Shown here: one piece after another, positions 19,568-27,260 of the stretch | How the letters are laid out: the number at the start of each line of letters is the position of its first letter | Numbering within the stretch: position 1 is the stretch's first letter | Source of the DNA: Aneurinibacillus danicus | GTDB lineage: Bacteria; Bacillota; Bacilli; Aneurinibacillales; Aneurinibacillaceae | DNA length: 58,801 bases | Reading direction: 5' to 3' | Assembly (NCBI RefSeq): GCF_007991215.1 | Contig: NZ_BJXX01000015.1 | Coordinates: forward strand, 1-58,801 | Notes under the pieces: generated by a model | The model's database searches: none | Told to the model about the DNA's origin: nothing | Seen by the model: only the letters and a program-made list of their open reading frames with translations | Made by a program: the position numbers and the translations under genes

Positions 19568-19891
19568 TCATTGCGCAGCATAATTTTTTGTTTCTTCTTG
19601 AGGGAATGAAACCGGTATCTTTGCCCGCTGCTTTTTACGTACCGGCTCCCGACGTTTCTTGCTTTTTAATAGGTAGGAGAAAACGAACCAACTTTGAGCT
19701 ATATAAAAGGTTATAAAATAACCACTTTGCGGCAGGTGAAAATATAGATTGCAAAGAAGGCTGTACGTTGTAAACGCAAAAAACAAAAAATAAAAAGACA
19801 CCATTCTGTTCTTTACCGTATTGCGATAAAACAGCCCCAATCCGATAAGAGAAAGCATAAAGATCCCAAAATAACTCCAGTATGCTGCCAT
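19568..19891 (-). CDS. Small membrane protein (107 aa), unknown
   Basis: The ATG at 19891 has GGGAG eight bases upstream. The product has three hydrophobic segments (about residues 3-20, 29-48 and 55-76) and a strongly basic tail (KSKKRREPVRKKQRAK). No family recognised. It lies between two copies of the dispersed repeat. A longer reading to 20005 is possible but has no ribosome site. Confidence 0.55.
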   Translation of the reverse strand: MAAYWSYFGIFMLSLIGLGLFYRNTVKNRMVSFYFLFFAFTTYSLLCNLYFHLPQSGYFITFYIAQSWFVFSYLLKSKKRREPVRKKQRAKIPVSFPQEETKNYAAQ

Positions 19892-20125
19892 GTCGTTTTC
19901 TCCCGCAGTCCAAAATGGTATAGATATGTATATAGGTCCACTGTAATTAATGTGATTATCTCCGCGGTGTATATCGTCTTGTTGCAGTCTGTATTCCTTA
20001 TCCAATGTACCTTAATTTTTTTAAATGAACGAGGGACTTTACGATTATTTATGTAGGCTTTTGCTAAATCAACTATAGTTTTTCTACAAAATTCCACATA
20101 ATATACCATTTGAAACTTGGCATAC

Positions 20126-20311
20126 AAAACCACCATGGCTTCTCAGCCGTAACCCCGGCATGAAAATCAATAGAAGGGCGGCTGACTTTTGCGGCATGAA
20201 GGAAAAGAGAGAGGAGAGAGAGGGGATGATTTCAATGGAGAAAAAGGCAAGGGCCTTTTTCTTCCCTGGATCTCATTTCCTCTTTCTCTCCTTCTTTCCT
20301 CATGATTTTTT
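20126..20311 (+). repeat. Dispersed intergenic repeat, copy C (near complete)
   Basis: Same layout as copy B. Its right end runs into the yrrT reading frame: the conserved CTTTCCTCATGATTTT motif provides the yrrT stop (TCA TGA on the minus strand). Confidence 0.85.
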
Positions 20312-20959
20312 CCCAGTAAATAACCAGACATACCGATTCAAGGGACGGGCGGAAAATACAAGCCCCGCCGCCTCAAATATACGCTGCAGAATCGGCACCT
20401 GTGTGTAGTATTCCGTCTTTAAATCTTCTAGCAATGCGAACGCTTTCTGCTCTCTGACCCGCTGATGGATGGCATGCTTGGCTTCTTCGTCGGCATATGC
20501 CGTATCTGCAAACACGATGACACCCTCTTCGTTTAACCTATCGGCTAACTGCCGGATGGCACGCGCTTTCTGTTCATCCGTAAGATGGTGAAACGCGTAT
20601 GTGCTGACGATACCGTCCACCTGGCCGATCTCCTCAGGGACCGAGAGAAAGTGTCCGTCCCTAACCGTAAAATCCGGCAGTTTCTGTTCTGCAATGCTTC
20701 GCATATCCGGAGACGGATCAATGCCGTACACTTCCCACTCCTGCTTCAGCAGCCGCTCGGTCAGATTGCCGGTTCCAACCCCAATCTCAAGCACACGACT
20801 GCCCGGGGGCAGCTTCAATTCGTCTACCACCTGCTGCAGAATTTGTTCATATCCCTCGAAAACCTCGGCATATTCTCCTTCCCTGGAATATACCGTATGG
20901 TCGTATTCATCGGCCCATTGTTCAAACACATGATTAAATTGCACGTCACGTTCTTCCAT
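20300..20959 (-). CDS. yrrT: SAM-dependent methyltransferase YrrT
   Basis: A 219-aa class I methyltransferase. Motif I is VLEIGVGTGNLTERLL (about residues 56-71), followed by YGIDPSPDM and IVSTYAFHHLTDEQKARAI. The whole protein resembles Bacillus YrrT, which in B. subtilis heads an operon for methionine-to-cysteine conversion (yrrT-mtnN-mccAB); those partner genes are not here. TAGGAGG precedes the ATG. The last codons and stop lie inside repeat copy C, so the C-terminus may have been altered by insertion of that element. Confidence 0.85.
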   Translation of the reverse strand: MEERDVQFNHVFEQWADEYDHTVYSREGEYAEVFEGYEQILQQVVDELKLPPGSRVLEIGVGTGNLTERLLKQEWEVYGIDPSPDMRSIAEQKLPDFTVRDGHFLSVPEEIGQVDGIVSTYAFHHLTDEQKARAIRQLADRLNEEGVIVFADTAYADEEAKHAIHQRVREQKAFALLEDLKTEYYTQVPILQRIFEAAGLVFSARPLNRYVWLFTGKKS

Positions 20960-21089
20960 GACAGCGCCTCCTATTTTTCCTTCATTATATGCAAATAAAC
21001 CAAAATGTTTATTATTCGCATTAACTTAATCTGTTTAATTATAGCTAAAAAATCTCCTGCAATTCAATAGGAGATTATAACCTGCTCTT

Positions 21090-21554
21090 TTATTCGCCCT
21101 CGATTTCCTTATTTTGTTGGATAGCGTCGTTCAATTTCTGCAGCATGTACCCGATGCCCCTGCAGCCCTGAAGCGGAAAGCGGTACGCTCTGTTAGCACC
21201 GAATACTTGCTGCACAACTTTGATGTGCTTTTTCCCGGCCACGACGACAATTTCCTCAAATACATCAAGCCCCTTCTCTGCAGCCTGCTGCTTAAGAGCT
21301 TCTACTGTAATAACGTCCGGGCTGCCGGAATTAAAAGCAAGGTCATAATTGCCTGGAACAATGTCGGTCGGAAATAAAAAGCCGTGTTTCGCTGAAAGAA
21401 TGACCCAATGTTCGAAGAATATATCAGCGTATGTATGACAGGCCGTACCAAATGGACTGATATAAGCATCTTTTGCCTGGACGCCCCCCAATTCCGGGTG
21501 CTTGTCCCATATCTTGGCCGCACCACAGGGAGTGATACACAATCTTTTTTTCAT
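21090..21554 (-). CDS. DUF6884-type protein (154 aa)
   Basis: A cytosolic protein with the pattern ITPCGAAKIWD at the N-terminus, a central ILSAKHGFLFPTDIVPGNYD and later VVAGKKHIKVVQQVF. This CGxxK...SAKxG arrangement is that of DUF6884/YqgA-like proteins of unknown function, sometimes linked with deazapurine-type nucleic acid modification; no such genes are nearby. It lies 20 bases after the Lrp regulator gene in the same direction, so they may be cotranscribed. Confidence 0.6.
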   Translation of the reverse strand: MKKRLCITPCGAAKIWDKHPELGGVQAKDAYISPFGTACHTYADIFFEHWVILSAKHGFLFPTDIVPGNYDLAFNSGSPDVITVEALKQQAAEKGLDVFEEIVVVAGKKHIKVVQQVFGANRAYRFPLQGCRGIGYMLQKLNDAIQQNKEIEGE

Positions 21555-21574
21555 TCTTCCTGCTTCCCTTCATC

Positions 21575-22027
21575 CTAAAATTCCGCATAATTAAAGCTAT
21601 CTTTATATTTTTTCAACTCAATGGATACACTAACGGACGAAATTCCTTCTATATTACTTAATTTTTGATTGATAAATTCCACGAGCTTATCATTAGATGA
21701 AAAGTACGCCTGGATAATTAAATCATACGGACCTGAAAAAACGCTTACAAACCTTACCTCAGGTTGTCTGCTAAGTTCATTGGCCGCTTTATCTTGATAA
21801 CCAAGCTCTGTACAAATAAAAATAATGGCTGATACGCTTAGTCCAATTTTCTCTGGCTTGCTATGTATAACAAACTCAAATACCTGCTCTTCCAACATTC
21901 GATTAACCCTTGATCTAACAGTCCCCTCGCTTACCTCTAATTTTTGAGCGATAAAGGTATTGGAATAACGAGCATCTTCCTGTAGCAGCATTATTATTTC
22001 TTTGTCTAGTTTATCTAATTCCCTCAT
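21575..22027 (-). CDS. Lrp/AsnC family transcriptional regulator
   Basis: A 150-aa regulator: N-terminal AsnC-type winged helix (DKLDKEIIMLLQEDARYSNT, then SEGTVRSRVNRM) and a C-terminal RAM/effector-binding domain with SVFSGPYDLIIQAYF. Lrp proteins sense amino acids and often control neighbouring transport or catabolic genes. Here its nearest neighbour is the DUF6884-type gene, 20 bases downstream. The start follows GGGGAG. Confidence 0.9.
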   Translation of the reverse strand: MRELDKLDKEIIMLLQEDARYSNTFIAQKLEVSEGTVRSRVNRMLEEQVFEFVIHSKPEKIGLSVSAIIFICTELGYQDKAANELSRQPEVRFVSVFSGPYDLIIQAYFSSNDKLVEFINQKLSNIEGISSVSVSIELKKYKDSFNYAEF

Positions 22028-22394
22028 TAATTAACTCCCCGCTTTATCCGCTTGTATTTTATATTCGTTTATCGGATAAAGATGTCTAGAGTCATGGAAT
22101 TTTCCTGTTTTTGAATCCGTAGAACTAAAGTTGAACCCCGCTAGCCCACCGCACTTTCTATGTAACCAGGCAATCGATTTGATTCTTTTCATAAGTGAAA
22201 TACGGTTCGCCAAAAAAATGCGTTGTCAGACCGCATACACTGAACCTGAATTGTGGCGTGCGCTGCTTCAAAAAAGACATCACAAAAAGTTCAAAACCCG
22301 GAAATTTATAGGTTCACCCGGGCATGATACGTCAATTTCAATTATGATATAAAATTTATCTGTCCGTTTTTTATGTGGTCTTCCTTAAGCTTGC

Positions 22395-22485
22395 CATCAC
22401 ACGCGAACGTGTGGTATGCTGTTTGTGCGAACATTTGATAAGTGCTAAGCCGTTAATGTACCCTTGTGCATTGCGGCTTTTTTTG
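22395..22485 (+). ncRNA. Orphan structured small-RNA candidate with terminator
   Basis: A perfect 6-bp hairpin with a CGAA loop (22398-22413, CACACG/CGTGTG) is followed about 34 bases later by an intrinsic terminator (22447-22484: AAGCCG...CGGCTT then seven Ts). No coding gene on the plus strand precedes the terminator. It may be a small RNA or the end of a lost gene. No clear promoter was identified. Confidence 0.3.
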
Positions 22486-22499
22486 ACGCCATTTCGCCC

Positions 22500-22660
22500 G
22501 TTCTTCTAGCCTTTTTATTTGTTCGTTCATCATTGGGGAAATATCAAGATGTTAGCCGATAACTCATACCGGCGAGCAACAGCTGCTAGATTTCCGATTT
22601 CTTTTGCTTCTTTCACCACTTGTTTTTTACCTCTGTCACCATAAGTGCAATCAAAACACA
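22500..22660 (-). pseudogene. Relic of an IS3-type transposase OrfA
   Basis: On the minus strand at about 22650-22560 a frame reads GKKQVVKEAKEIGNLAAVAR followed by RYELSAN, the helix-turn-helix pattern of small IS3-type transposase OrfA proteins. It then runs into stops and a second frame (NEQIKRLEERAKWRQKK). Terminal inverted repeats were not found. It marks a decayed insertion. Confidence 0.45.
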
Positions 22661-22737
22661 CTCTTAGTGTCCAACTTCTCTAGGGGGCTAAAGAGCAGGG
22701 AGTTTTATTTTGGTGTTGGATCATTTTTTAAGCAACT

Positions 22738-23802
22738 CTAGCACACCCTATTTCTTCCATTTTCTTTTGCTTGATAAAGCTTTTGATCAGCATGATAGTA
22801 TAAATCATCACTGTCTGTGTCTGGATAAGTGGCGACCCCTATCGATACTGTAACAGGAATCTTCATTCCGTTGCTGAGTATAAAAGTATACTGTTCAATA
22901 CCTGAACGGATCCTCTCTGCAACTTCTAAAGCATGCGAATAAGAACAATTGGGAAGAAGAATAGAAAACTCTTCTCCTCCGTTTCTCGAAACAATATCAA
23001 TGCTACGAGAAGTACGGCAAAGAATCTCCCCAACTTCTTTTAAGATTCTATCCCCTTCCAGATGTCCATATGTATCATTAATGTTTTTAAAGAAATCAAT
23101 ATCAATTAGCAAAAGAGAAAGATGTTTATTATGTTTTTTTGCATCATTAATATAATGATAAAATAATTGATCGAATTGACGTACATTATGTAATCCGGTT
23201 AAAAAGTCTGTCGTTGCTTGCTCTTTTAATGTTTGAACCATCTGGTTATAGTTATTTATATAGGTAATAACATATAAAGAAGCAAAGCCAGCGGCAACAG
23301 AAATGGTCCAATGATACAAAATAATTTCTAAATAAATACTCTTGTCATCGACATTTATAAATAAGGCGATACTGAGAATAAACAATGAAAAAATATTCAT
23401 TATCCAAAATTTTACTTTTGATGAAAGTTTCATTTTATAAAATTCTCCACAAACGACACCGATGATAAGCATACCCAGAGATGCTACAATTGAAGCTTGA
23501 CTGAAGGGAAATAAAAAAAGCCTTCCCGCAATGACGATAAGGGCGGAGGAAATAGAAGGTAACGCTCCTCCATATAGCGCTGCAATAACAACAGGAATAT
23601 GACGTAAATCAGCAATAGTAGTAGGAGAAATATGAATGGAAAATAACATAAGCCCAACTCCTACTATACCCAGGCACATACCTACCAGCGTTTTTTCTTT
23701 TATCGATACAGCAGAATGGATTGGATAATGCTTGAATAAATGCCCAGTTAGAAATAAACCTGATATAATGAGCGAACCATTTGCAATAAATTCTCTGAGC
23801 AT
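22738..23802 (-). CDS. Membrane diguanylate cyclase (5TMR-LYT plus GGDEF)
   Basis: A 354-aa protein: six or so membrane helices of the 5TM-5TMR_LYT sensor type (about residues 1-185) and a C-terminal GGDEF domain (about 195-354). The active-site loop is GGEEF, and an inhibitory I-site RxxD (RSID) lies five residues before it, so it should be an active, product-inhibited c-di-GMP synthase. Metal-binding Asp is in LLLIDIDFFKNIND. The start at 23802 follows AAAAGGAG. Directly upstream lies a terminator preceded by a structured leader, suggesting RNA-level control. PilZ targets lie at 24002 and 30306. Confidence 0.9.
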   Translation of the reverse strand: MLREFIANGSLIISGLFLTGHLFKHYPIHSAVSIKEKTLVGMCLGIVGVGLMLFSIHISPTTIADLRHIPVVIAALYGGALPSISSALIVIAGRLFLFPFSQASIVASLGMLIIGVVCGEFYKMKLSSKVKFWIMNIFSLFILSIALFINVDDKSIYLEIILYHWTISVAAGFASLYVITYINNYNQMVQTLKEQATTDFLTGLHNVRQFDQLFYHYINDAKKHNKHLSLLLIDIDFFKNINDTYGHLEGDRILKEVGEILCRTSRSIDIVSRNGGEEFSILLPNCSYSHALEVAERIRSGIEQYTFILSNGMKIPVTVSIGVATYPDTDSDDLYYHADQKLYQAKENGRNRVC

Positions 23803-23827
23803 AATTTCTTTTCTCCTTTTCCTCAAT

Positions 23828-23935
23828 AAAAAAGACCAGTTTTTATAAGCTGGTCGGTTGCGCTACTAGCTCCAAGCTACCCAAGCGCCCAAATACAGGT
23901 AACTTTTCTTTGCTCCTTTATCTTAAGATAATATG
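23828..23935 (-). promoter_or_regulatory. Structured leader with terminator before the GGDEF gene (attenuator/riboswitch candidate)
   Basis: Reading toward the gene: a bulged hairpin at 23888-23860 (outer GCGCT/AGCGC, inner TAGCT/AGCTA), then a terminator hairpin GACCAG/CTGGTC at 23855-23834 followed by TTTTTT, and within 30 bases the ribosome site of the cyclase gene. A terminator between promoter and start codon implies conditional readthrough. I could not fit it to the c-di-GMP-I aptamer consensus. Confidence 0.5.
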
Positions 23936-24001
23936 TGATTGTGCAATTTTACATCCAAATAAAAGCATATTTACTTCTGAATTCTCCTATTGTTTATATA
24001 G

Positions 24002-24384
24002 TTAATTTCCTATATGGCCTTTATTGTTATGAACAAATGTTTTCAATTCATCATATAACTCACGCTGTGAATAACTTTCCTCATTAAAAGAAAGACCATA
24101 GAACCATTTTTTATTTATTTCTCTTTTCCATACAATATACCCTCTAAAGAAAATGTCTCCTCATTTAGCGTAAAATGAATTTTAATTCTATCTCCAATAT
24201 TTTTCAATTGTGCTGGTGTAGACGTCGACAGCTTGGCTCCTTTTAAGCTCATATCATGAATAAATATCTTACCTTTTTCATCATCTAATGACTGGTCATG
24301 GTTATCAGAACGCTTGATTTGAAATGTTGCATTTACAGGTGAGTTAAATTCGATTCTGAAACCTTCGTTTCGTCTATACCGCAC
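24002..24384 (-). pseudogene. PilZ-domain protein, frameshifted
   Basis: The open frame from 24384 encodes the first PilZ half: RRNEGFR (the RxxxR-type c-di-GMP switch) and HDMSLKGAKLS (D/NxSxxG), ending prematurely at 24115 after ILYGKEK. One base out of frame the rest continues, REINKKWFYGLSFNEESYSQ to ELKTFVHNNKGHIGN, stopping at 24002. The paralog at 30306-30752 has the corresponding strand in one frame. The shift is in an A-rich run (about 24117-24130). It is either a real mutation or an assembly error; otherwise the gene looks well conserved. Confidence 0.7.
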
Positions 24385-24736
24385 TTTCTATCATCCCTTT
24401 ATAACAAGATAAAAAAGTAATATTTCTAAAACTCGAACTTATTTATTTGTATTTTAAGTAAAATTAACCATCACTTTACTGTAATATTCTATATTTATTT
24501 CAAAAAAATTTTAACCCATTTGTTCTCTTTACCACGTTGACTACGTCATAAACATTTTAACAAAAGTTCAGTAAATAGTAAAATAGTATTAATTTTATTT
24601 CGTTTCTATAGTAATACTATACTATGAAATTGTTTTTATAGCGCGCCAATCTAAAACTTGACGATAAAATGCGTAAAGGTATTCCTTTCGGTATAACCAG
24701 GGGAACAGAACATGAAAAGTCGCCAATGGTCAACAG
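24385..24736. other. AT-rich gene-free stretch
   Basis: About 350 bases upstream of the PilZ relic with long A/T runs and several TATAAT-like boxes (for example near 24610-24625). I see no coding frame, hairpin terminator or RNA gene. Confidence 0.5.
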
Positions 24737-24840
24737 AAAACCATCATGGCATCTCAGACACAACCCCGTCATGAGAATGATGGGAGAGAGGCTGACTTTT
24801 GTGGTACGAAGGAAAAGAGAGGGAAGAATGAGGAGAGGGA
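24737..24840 (+). repeat. Dispersed intergenic repeat, copy D (left half)
   Basis: Contains AAAACCATCATGGC, the CAACCCCGTCATGAGAATGA segment, CTGACTTTTGTGGTACGAAG and the purine-rich arm. It is lost before the central hairpin, near the start of the IS200/IS605-like relic. Confidence 0.7.
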
Positions 24841-24889
24841 CGCTATACTTTATCCCCTTTCACGTACACGTTTATCATGCTTGTATTTA

Positions 24890-25252
24890 ACTTTTCAGCC
24901 AAGAAGTCTCCCGCTTCTAAACGTGAAGGTGCGACAGCACCAGTGAAAGTGGGAGATGAATTGGCTTCGGACAAGGACAGGCTTTGCCTGTTCAATTGTC
25001 CGACATTTTGATAAAATCAACCTATGATGTTCTTTGATAACTGGATATATAGGGTTGCATGGAGAAATAAAAATGCGAAAACCAAGCTAATCCTTCCATG
25101 CGTAAAATATCCAAGGTAAGAAAGAACCCCGAATCGTCGGACATCTAGGGCAGGAACTGTCCGAAGTAACGCTCAAGGAGACGAAAGAGTACTTTCGTCG
25201 AGGAGTTGAGAAGCTCCCACTTCAAGCGTTAGCTAAGTGGCGAGTAGTTCAC
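24890..25252 (+). mobile_element. IS200/IS605-type relic with TnpB tail and right-end RNA hairpin
   Basis: A series of palindromes fills this stretch: AGCCAA...TTGGCT with TCTCCC/GGGAGA (24894-24965), a perfect two-part hairpin TCGGACAA-ACAGGC/GCCTGT-TTGTCCGA (24967-25003) and TCGGACA/TGTCCGA (25134-25166). A broken frame at 25128-25210 reads PRIVGHLGQELSEVTLKETK, like the divergent C-terminal tail of IS605 TnpB. The segment from 25211 (CTCCCACTTCAAG) to GTAGTTCAC at 25252 looks like a TnpB right end/omega-RNA scaffold. TnpA and most of TnpB are missing. Confidence 0.5.
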
Positions 25253-26233
25253 ATGCTGTATTGCGCGAAAAAGACTTAGGGACGTTTGAGGAACCGGCCA
25301 AGATGACCGTTAACGAACACCTCGATCACTGGCTGGAAACGTCAGCTAAGGGAAAGGTTCGTCCGCAGACATTTGAAGGATACAAAAAAGGAGTTGCGTC
25401 TCTACATTCGTCCTTACATTAGGAGAATACAAGTTGAACAAGCTGAATGCACTTACCATCCAATCTGTGTATAAAGCGTACCAAGAAGAGCATGATTGCT
25501 CCTGCCACGATTCGACGCCCGCACGTCATTTTTTCATCGGCATTGTCTCAAGCAGTAAAATGGGGCATGATCCCGAAGAATCCGTGTGAGCATGTGGTTT
25601 TACCTCGCAAGGAACGGAAAGAAATGAATGTCCTTACACCAGAAGAAGCACGCATCTTCCTTGAGGCAGCCGTATACGATCGCCGGCATGCACTTATATG
25701 CTGCTGCTGACGACTGGTATGCGCCCAGGCGAAGCTTTCGGACTGAAATGGGGAGACATCAAAGATGGTAAAATTCACATTCAGCGCACGTTGTTCGGCA
25801 AGGCAAAGGCTGGCGCCTGGATGAACCGAAAACATCACGCTCCCGGCGTACCATTCCCCTTCCGGAAACAGCGATTGACGTACTGAAAGAGCATAAGATT
25901 CGTCAAACAGAACAACGACTCAAGTTAGGTGCAGCATACCACAATCACGATTTTGTATTCGCTGTAGATAACGGGGAGACAATGAATTTGAGCAACCTAA
26001 CCAATCACAGTTTTAAGCCTCTATTGAAGCATGCCGGCTTTAAAAATATCCGGTTATACGACTTGCGGCATACATGCGCTACCCTTCTCTTAGCAGCTGG
26101 CGAAAACCCGAAGATGGTATTCGAGCGATTGGGTCACGAAAGCATCACACTTACCCTTGACACGTATTCTCACGTATTATCAGATATGCAGAAAAAGGCT
26201 GCCGAAAAATTGGAGAACATGCTCTTCGGTTAA
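25253..26233 (+). pseudogene. Tyrosine recombinase (phage-type integrase), decayed
   Basis: Frames between 25253 and 26233 add up to most of a tyrosine integrase. The core-binding domain appears as TVNEHLDHWLETSAKGKVRP; the catalytic domain as VLTPEEARIFLEAA, TTGMRPGEAFGLKWGDIK (first Arg), RLYDLRHTCATLLL (YxxRH box), RLGHESITLTLDTYSH (nucleophile Tyr). At least four frame changes are needed (near 25390-25435, 25500, 25700 and 25825-25890). The N-terminal arm domain is cut off at the right end of the IS200/IS605-like relic. It probably once moved the island next to the tRNA-Thr at 27097. Confidence 0.85.
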
Positions 26234-26238
26234 CCCTA

Positions 26239-26262
26239 TGCAACAATACTCAACAATACTAA
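26239..26262 (+). repeat. Tandem 10-bp repeat after the integrase
   Basis: CAACAATACT occurs twice in tandem directly behind the integrase stop. Short repeats here could be arm-type integrase binding sites. Confidence 0.3.
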
Positions 26263-26287
26263 ACAAAACCAAACGAAGAAAAATATG

Positions 26288-26316
26288 TTTACTCGGTCAA
26301 CAAAAATGTGTATACT
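26288..26316 (+). promoter_or_regulatory. Sigma-A-type promoter
   Basis: TTTACT at 26288-26293, an exact 17-base spacer, and TATACT at 26311-26316. Transcription would begin near 26323 and meet a terminator at 26371-26400 before reaching the NYN gene. Confidence 0.6.
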
Positions 26317-26322
26317 ATAAAC

Positions 26323-26402
26323 AGAATTAATCGCTACTGTTCTTAAAGGATGGTAGGACAAGAGAACGGAAAAAGGAGGATGTTTCGGCATCCTCCTTTT
26401 TC
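26323..26402 (+). ncRNA. Short structured RNA/leader ending in a terminator, ahead of the NYN gene
   Basis: The predicted transcript of about 80 bases has a 7-bp stem (CTGTTCT at 26337-26343 with AGAACGG near 26362-26368), immediately followed by a strong terminator (AAAAAGGAGGATG/CATCCTCCTTTTT). The NYN start codon comes 25 bases after the terminator. It may be an attenuator or a stand-alone small RNA. Confidence 0.45.
26371..26400 (+). terminator. Strong intrinsic terminator before the NYN gene
   Basis: A perfect 13-bp stem AAAAAGGAGGATG/CATCCTCCTTTTT with a loop of TTTCGG type. It lies between a good promoter and the NYN start. Confidence 0.85.
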
Positions 26403-26426
26403 GTGCTTAAATTAGGGGGGAGATGT

Positions 26427-26984
26427 TTGTCAAATCGGATTGCATTATTTATTGATGGAGGATATTTAGATAATGTTTTGATGAAATTCGGACGAGCTAA
26501 AATTGATTACAGCAAACTTGGAGAGACTATGGCTGCCGATCATCCTCTTATCAGAGCATACTATTACCACTGTCTGCCTTTCCAATCTTCGAAACCTACC
26601 GAAGAGGAAAAATCTCAATTCTCAAATGCGCAAAAATTTTTTAGAAAATTAAATCGTTTAGACTGCTTCACGGTACGGGAAGGAAAACTTGCTTTCCGGG
26701 GAATTGATGATGAAGGAAGAGCCATCTACGAACAAAAACGCGTAGACGTTTATCTTGCTACTGATTTAGTTATGCATAGCACAAAACGGTTAATTACGCA
26801 CGCTGCCTTGCTTACTGGTGACAGCGACTTCTTGCCAGCAGTTGAAATCGCTAAATCAGAAGGTGTGCACATTACACTGTTCTACTCCGATAAAGACGGA
26901 TGCTTACCTCACGACGAACTTCTCGACATGGTGGATGCACGAAAATTAATCAATCAAAACATGATTAATTCGTGGAAGAGATAG
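26427..26984 (+). CDS. NYN-domain (PIN-like) putative ribonuclease
   Basis: A 185-aa soluble protein with a NYN/PIN-like fold of the LabA/NicB-type group. Acidic active-site residues lie in LFIDGGYLDN (about residue 8), KRVDVYLATDLV (about 110) and LLTGDSDFLPAVE (about 130). The start is inferred as TTG at 26427, behind AGGGGGG; the frame has no nearer ATG. It is cargo in the integrase-tRNA region and sits just behind a promoter-RNA-terminator module. NYN proteins are metal-dependent RNases; the target is unknown. Confidence 0.8.
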   Translation: MSNRIALFIDGGYLDNVLMKFGRAKIDYSKLGETMAADHPLIRAYYYHCLPFQSSKPTEEEKSQFSNAQKFFRKLNRLDCFTVREGKLAFRGIDDEGRAIYEQKRVDVYLATDLVMHSTKRLITHAALLTGDSDFLPAVEIAKSEGVHITLFYSDKDGCLPHDELLDMVDARKLINQNMINSWKR

Positions 26985-27000
26985 CACACAAAAAATCAAG

Positions 27001-27020
27001 TTGGCACACTATTGGCACAC
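27001..27020 (+). repeat. Direct repeat TTGGCACAC, candidate integrase arm or att site
   Basis: TTGGCACAC occurs at 27001-27009 and 27012-27020, between the NYN gene and the tRNA. Similar short repeats flank att sites of integrases of this kind; no matching second att copy was found in the window. Confidence 0.3.
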
Positions 27021-27029
27021 AAGCACAAA

Positions 27030-27060
27030 AAAAGACTGTCCAAAAGGACAGCCTTTTTCT
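27030..27060. terminator. Terminator between NYN gene and tRNA-Thr
   Basis: GACTGTCC/GGACAGCC with an AAAA loop, flanked by an A-run on the left and CTTTTTCTTTT on the right. Confidence 0.7.
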
Positions 27061-27096
27061 TTTCAAACCCCAGTGATATCAAGGGTTTCATGGCAG

Positions 27097-27167
27097 TGCT
27101 CCCACGCGGAATCGAACCACGAATTGACCATTACGAGTGGCCTGTTATACCGTTTAACTATGGGAGC
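27097..27167 (-). tRNA. tRNA-Thr (anticodon CGT)
   Basis: A 71-base cloverleaf: acceptor GCTCCCA/TGGGAGC with discriminator A, D-stem GTTA/TAAC with the GG of the D-loop, anticodon stem GGCCA/TGGTC with loop CTCGTAA (anticodon at 27135-27133), and T-stem CGTGG/CCGCG with loop TTCGATT. CCA is not encoded. All stems pair, so it looks functional. Its 3' end points toward the NYN gene and decayed integrase, as expected of a tRNA used as an integration site. The body is not that of the usual Thr(CGT) tRNA. Confidence 0.85.
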
Positions 27168-27260
27168 TCATCACCGACAAGTTCTATTTTATAAAAAAAC
27201 CAATTGAAAATCAAGCATTTTCTCCATTAAATCTTTTTCCTTCATATCCAAAAAATCAAC

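Noticed and set aside
20160-20408. Short frames inside the dispersed repeats (for example the one with EKREEREG and FFFPGSHFLF)
   Set aside because: Similar peptides appear in several copies because the DNA is repeated, but frames differ, stops vary and none has a proper ribosome site; they come from the purine/pyrimidine arms.
22131-22352. 73-aa plus-strand frame upstream of the Lrp gene
   Set aside because: No ribosome site, odd composition, and it covers the Lrp promoter region.
23828-23935. Reading the cyclase leader as a standard c-di-GMP-I (GEMM) riboswitch
   Set aside because: The conserved GEMM core segments are not present; only the position and terminator match expectation.
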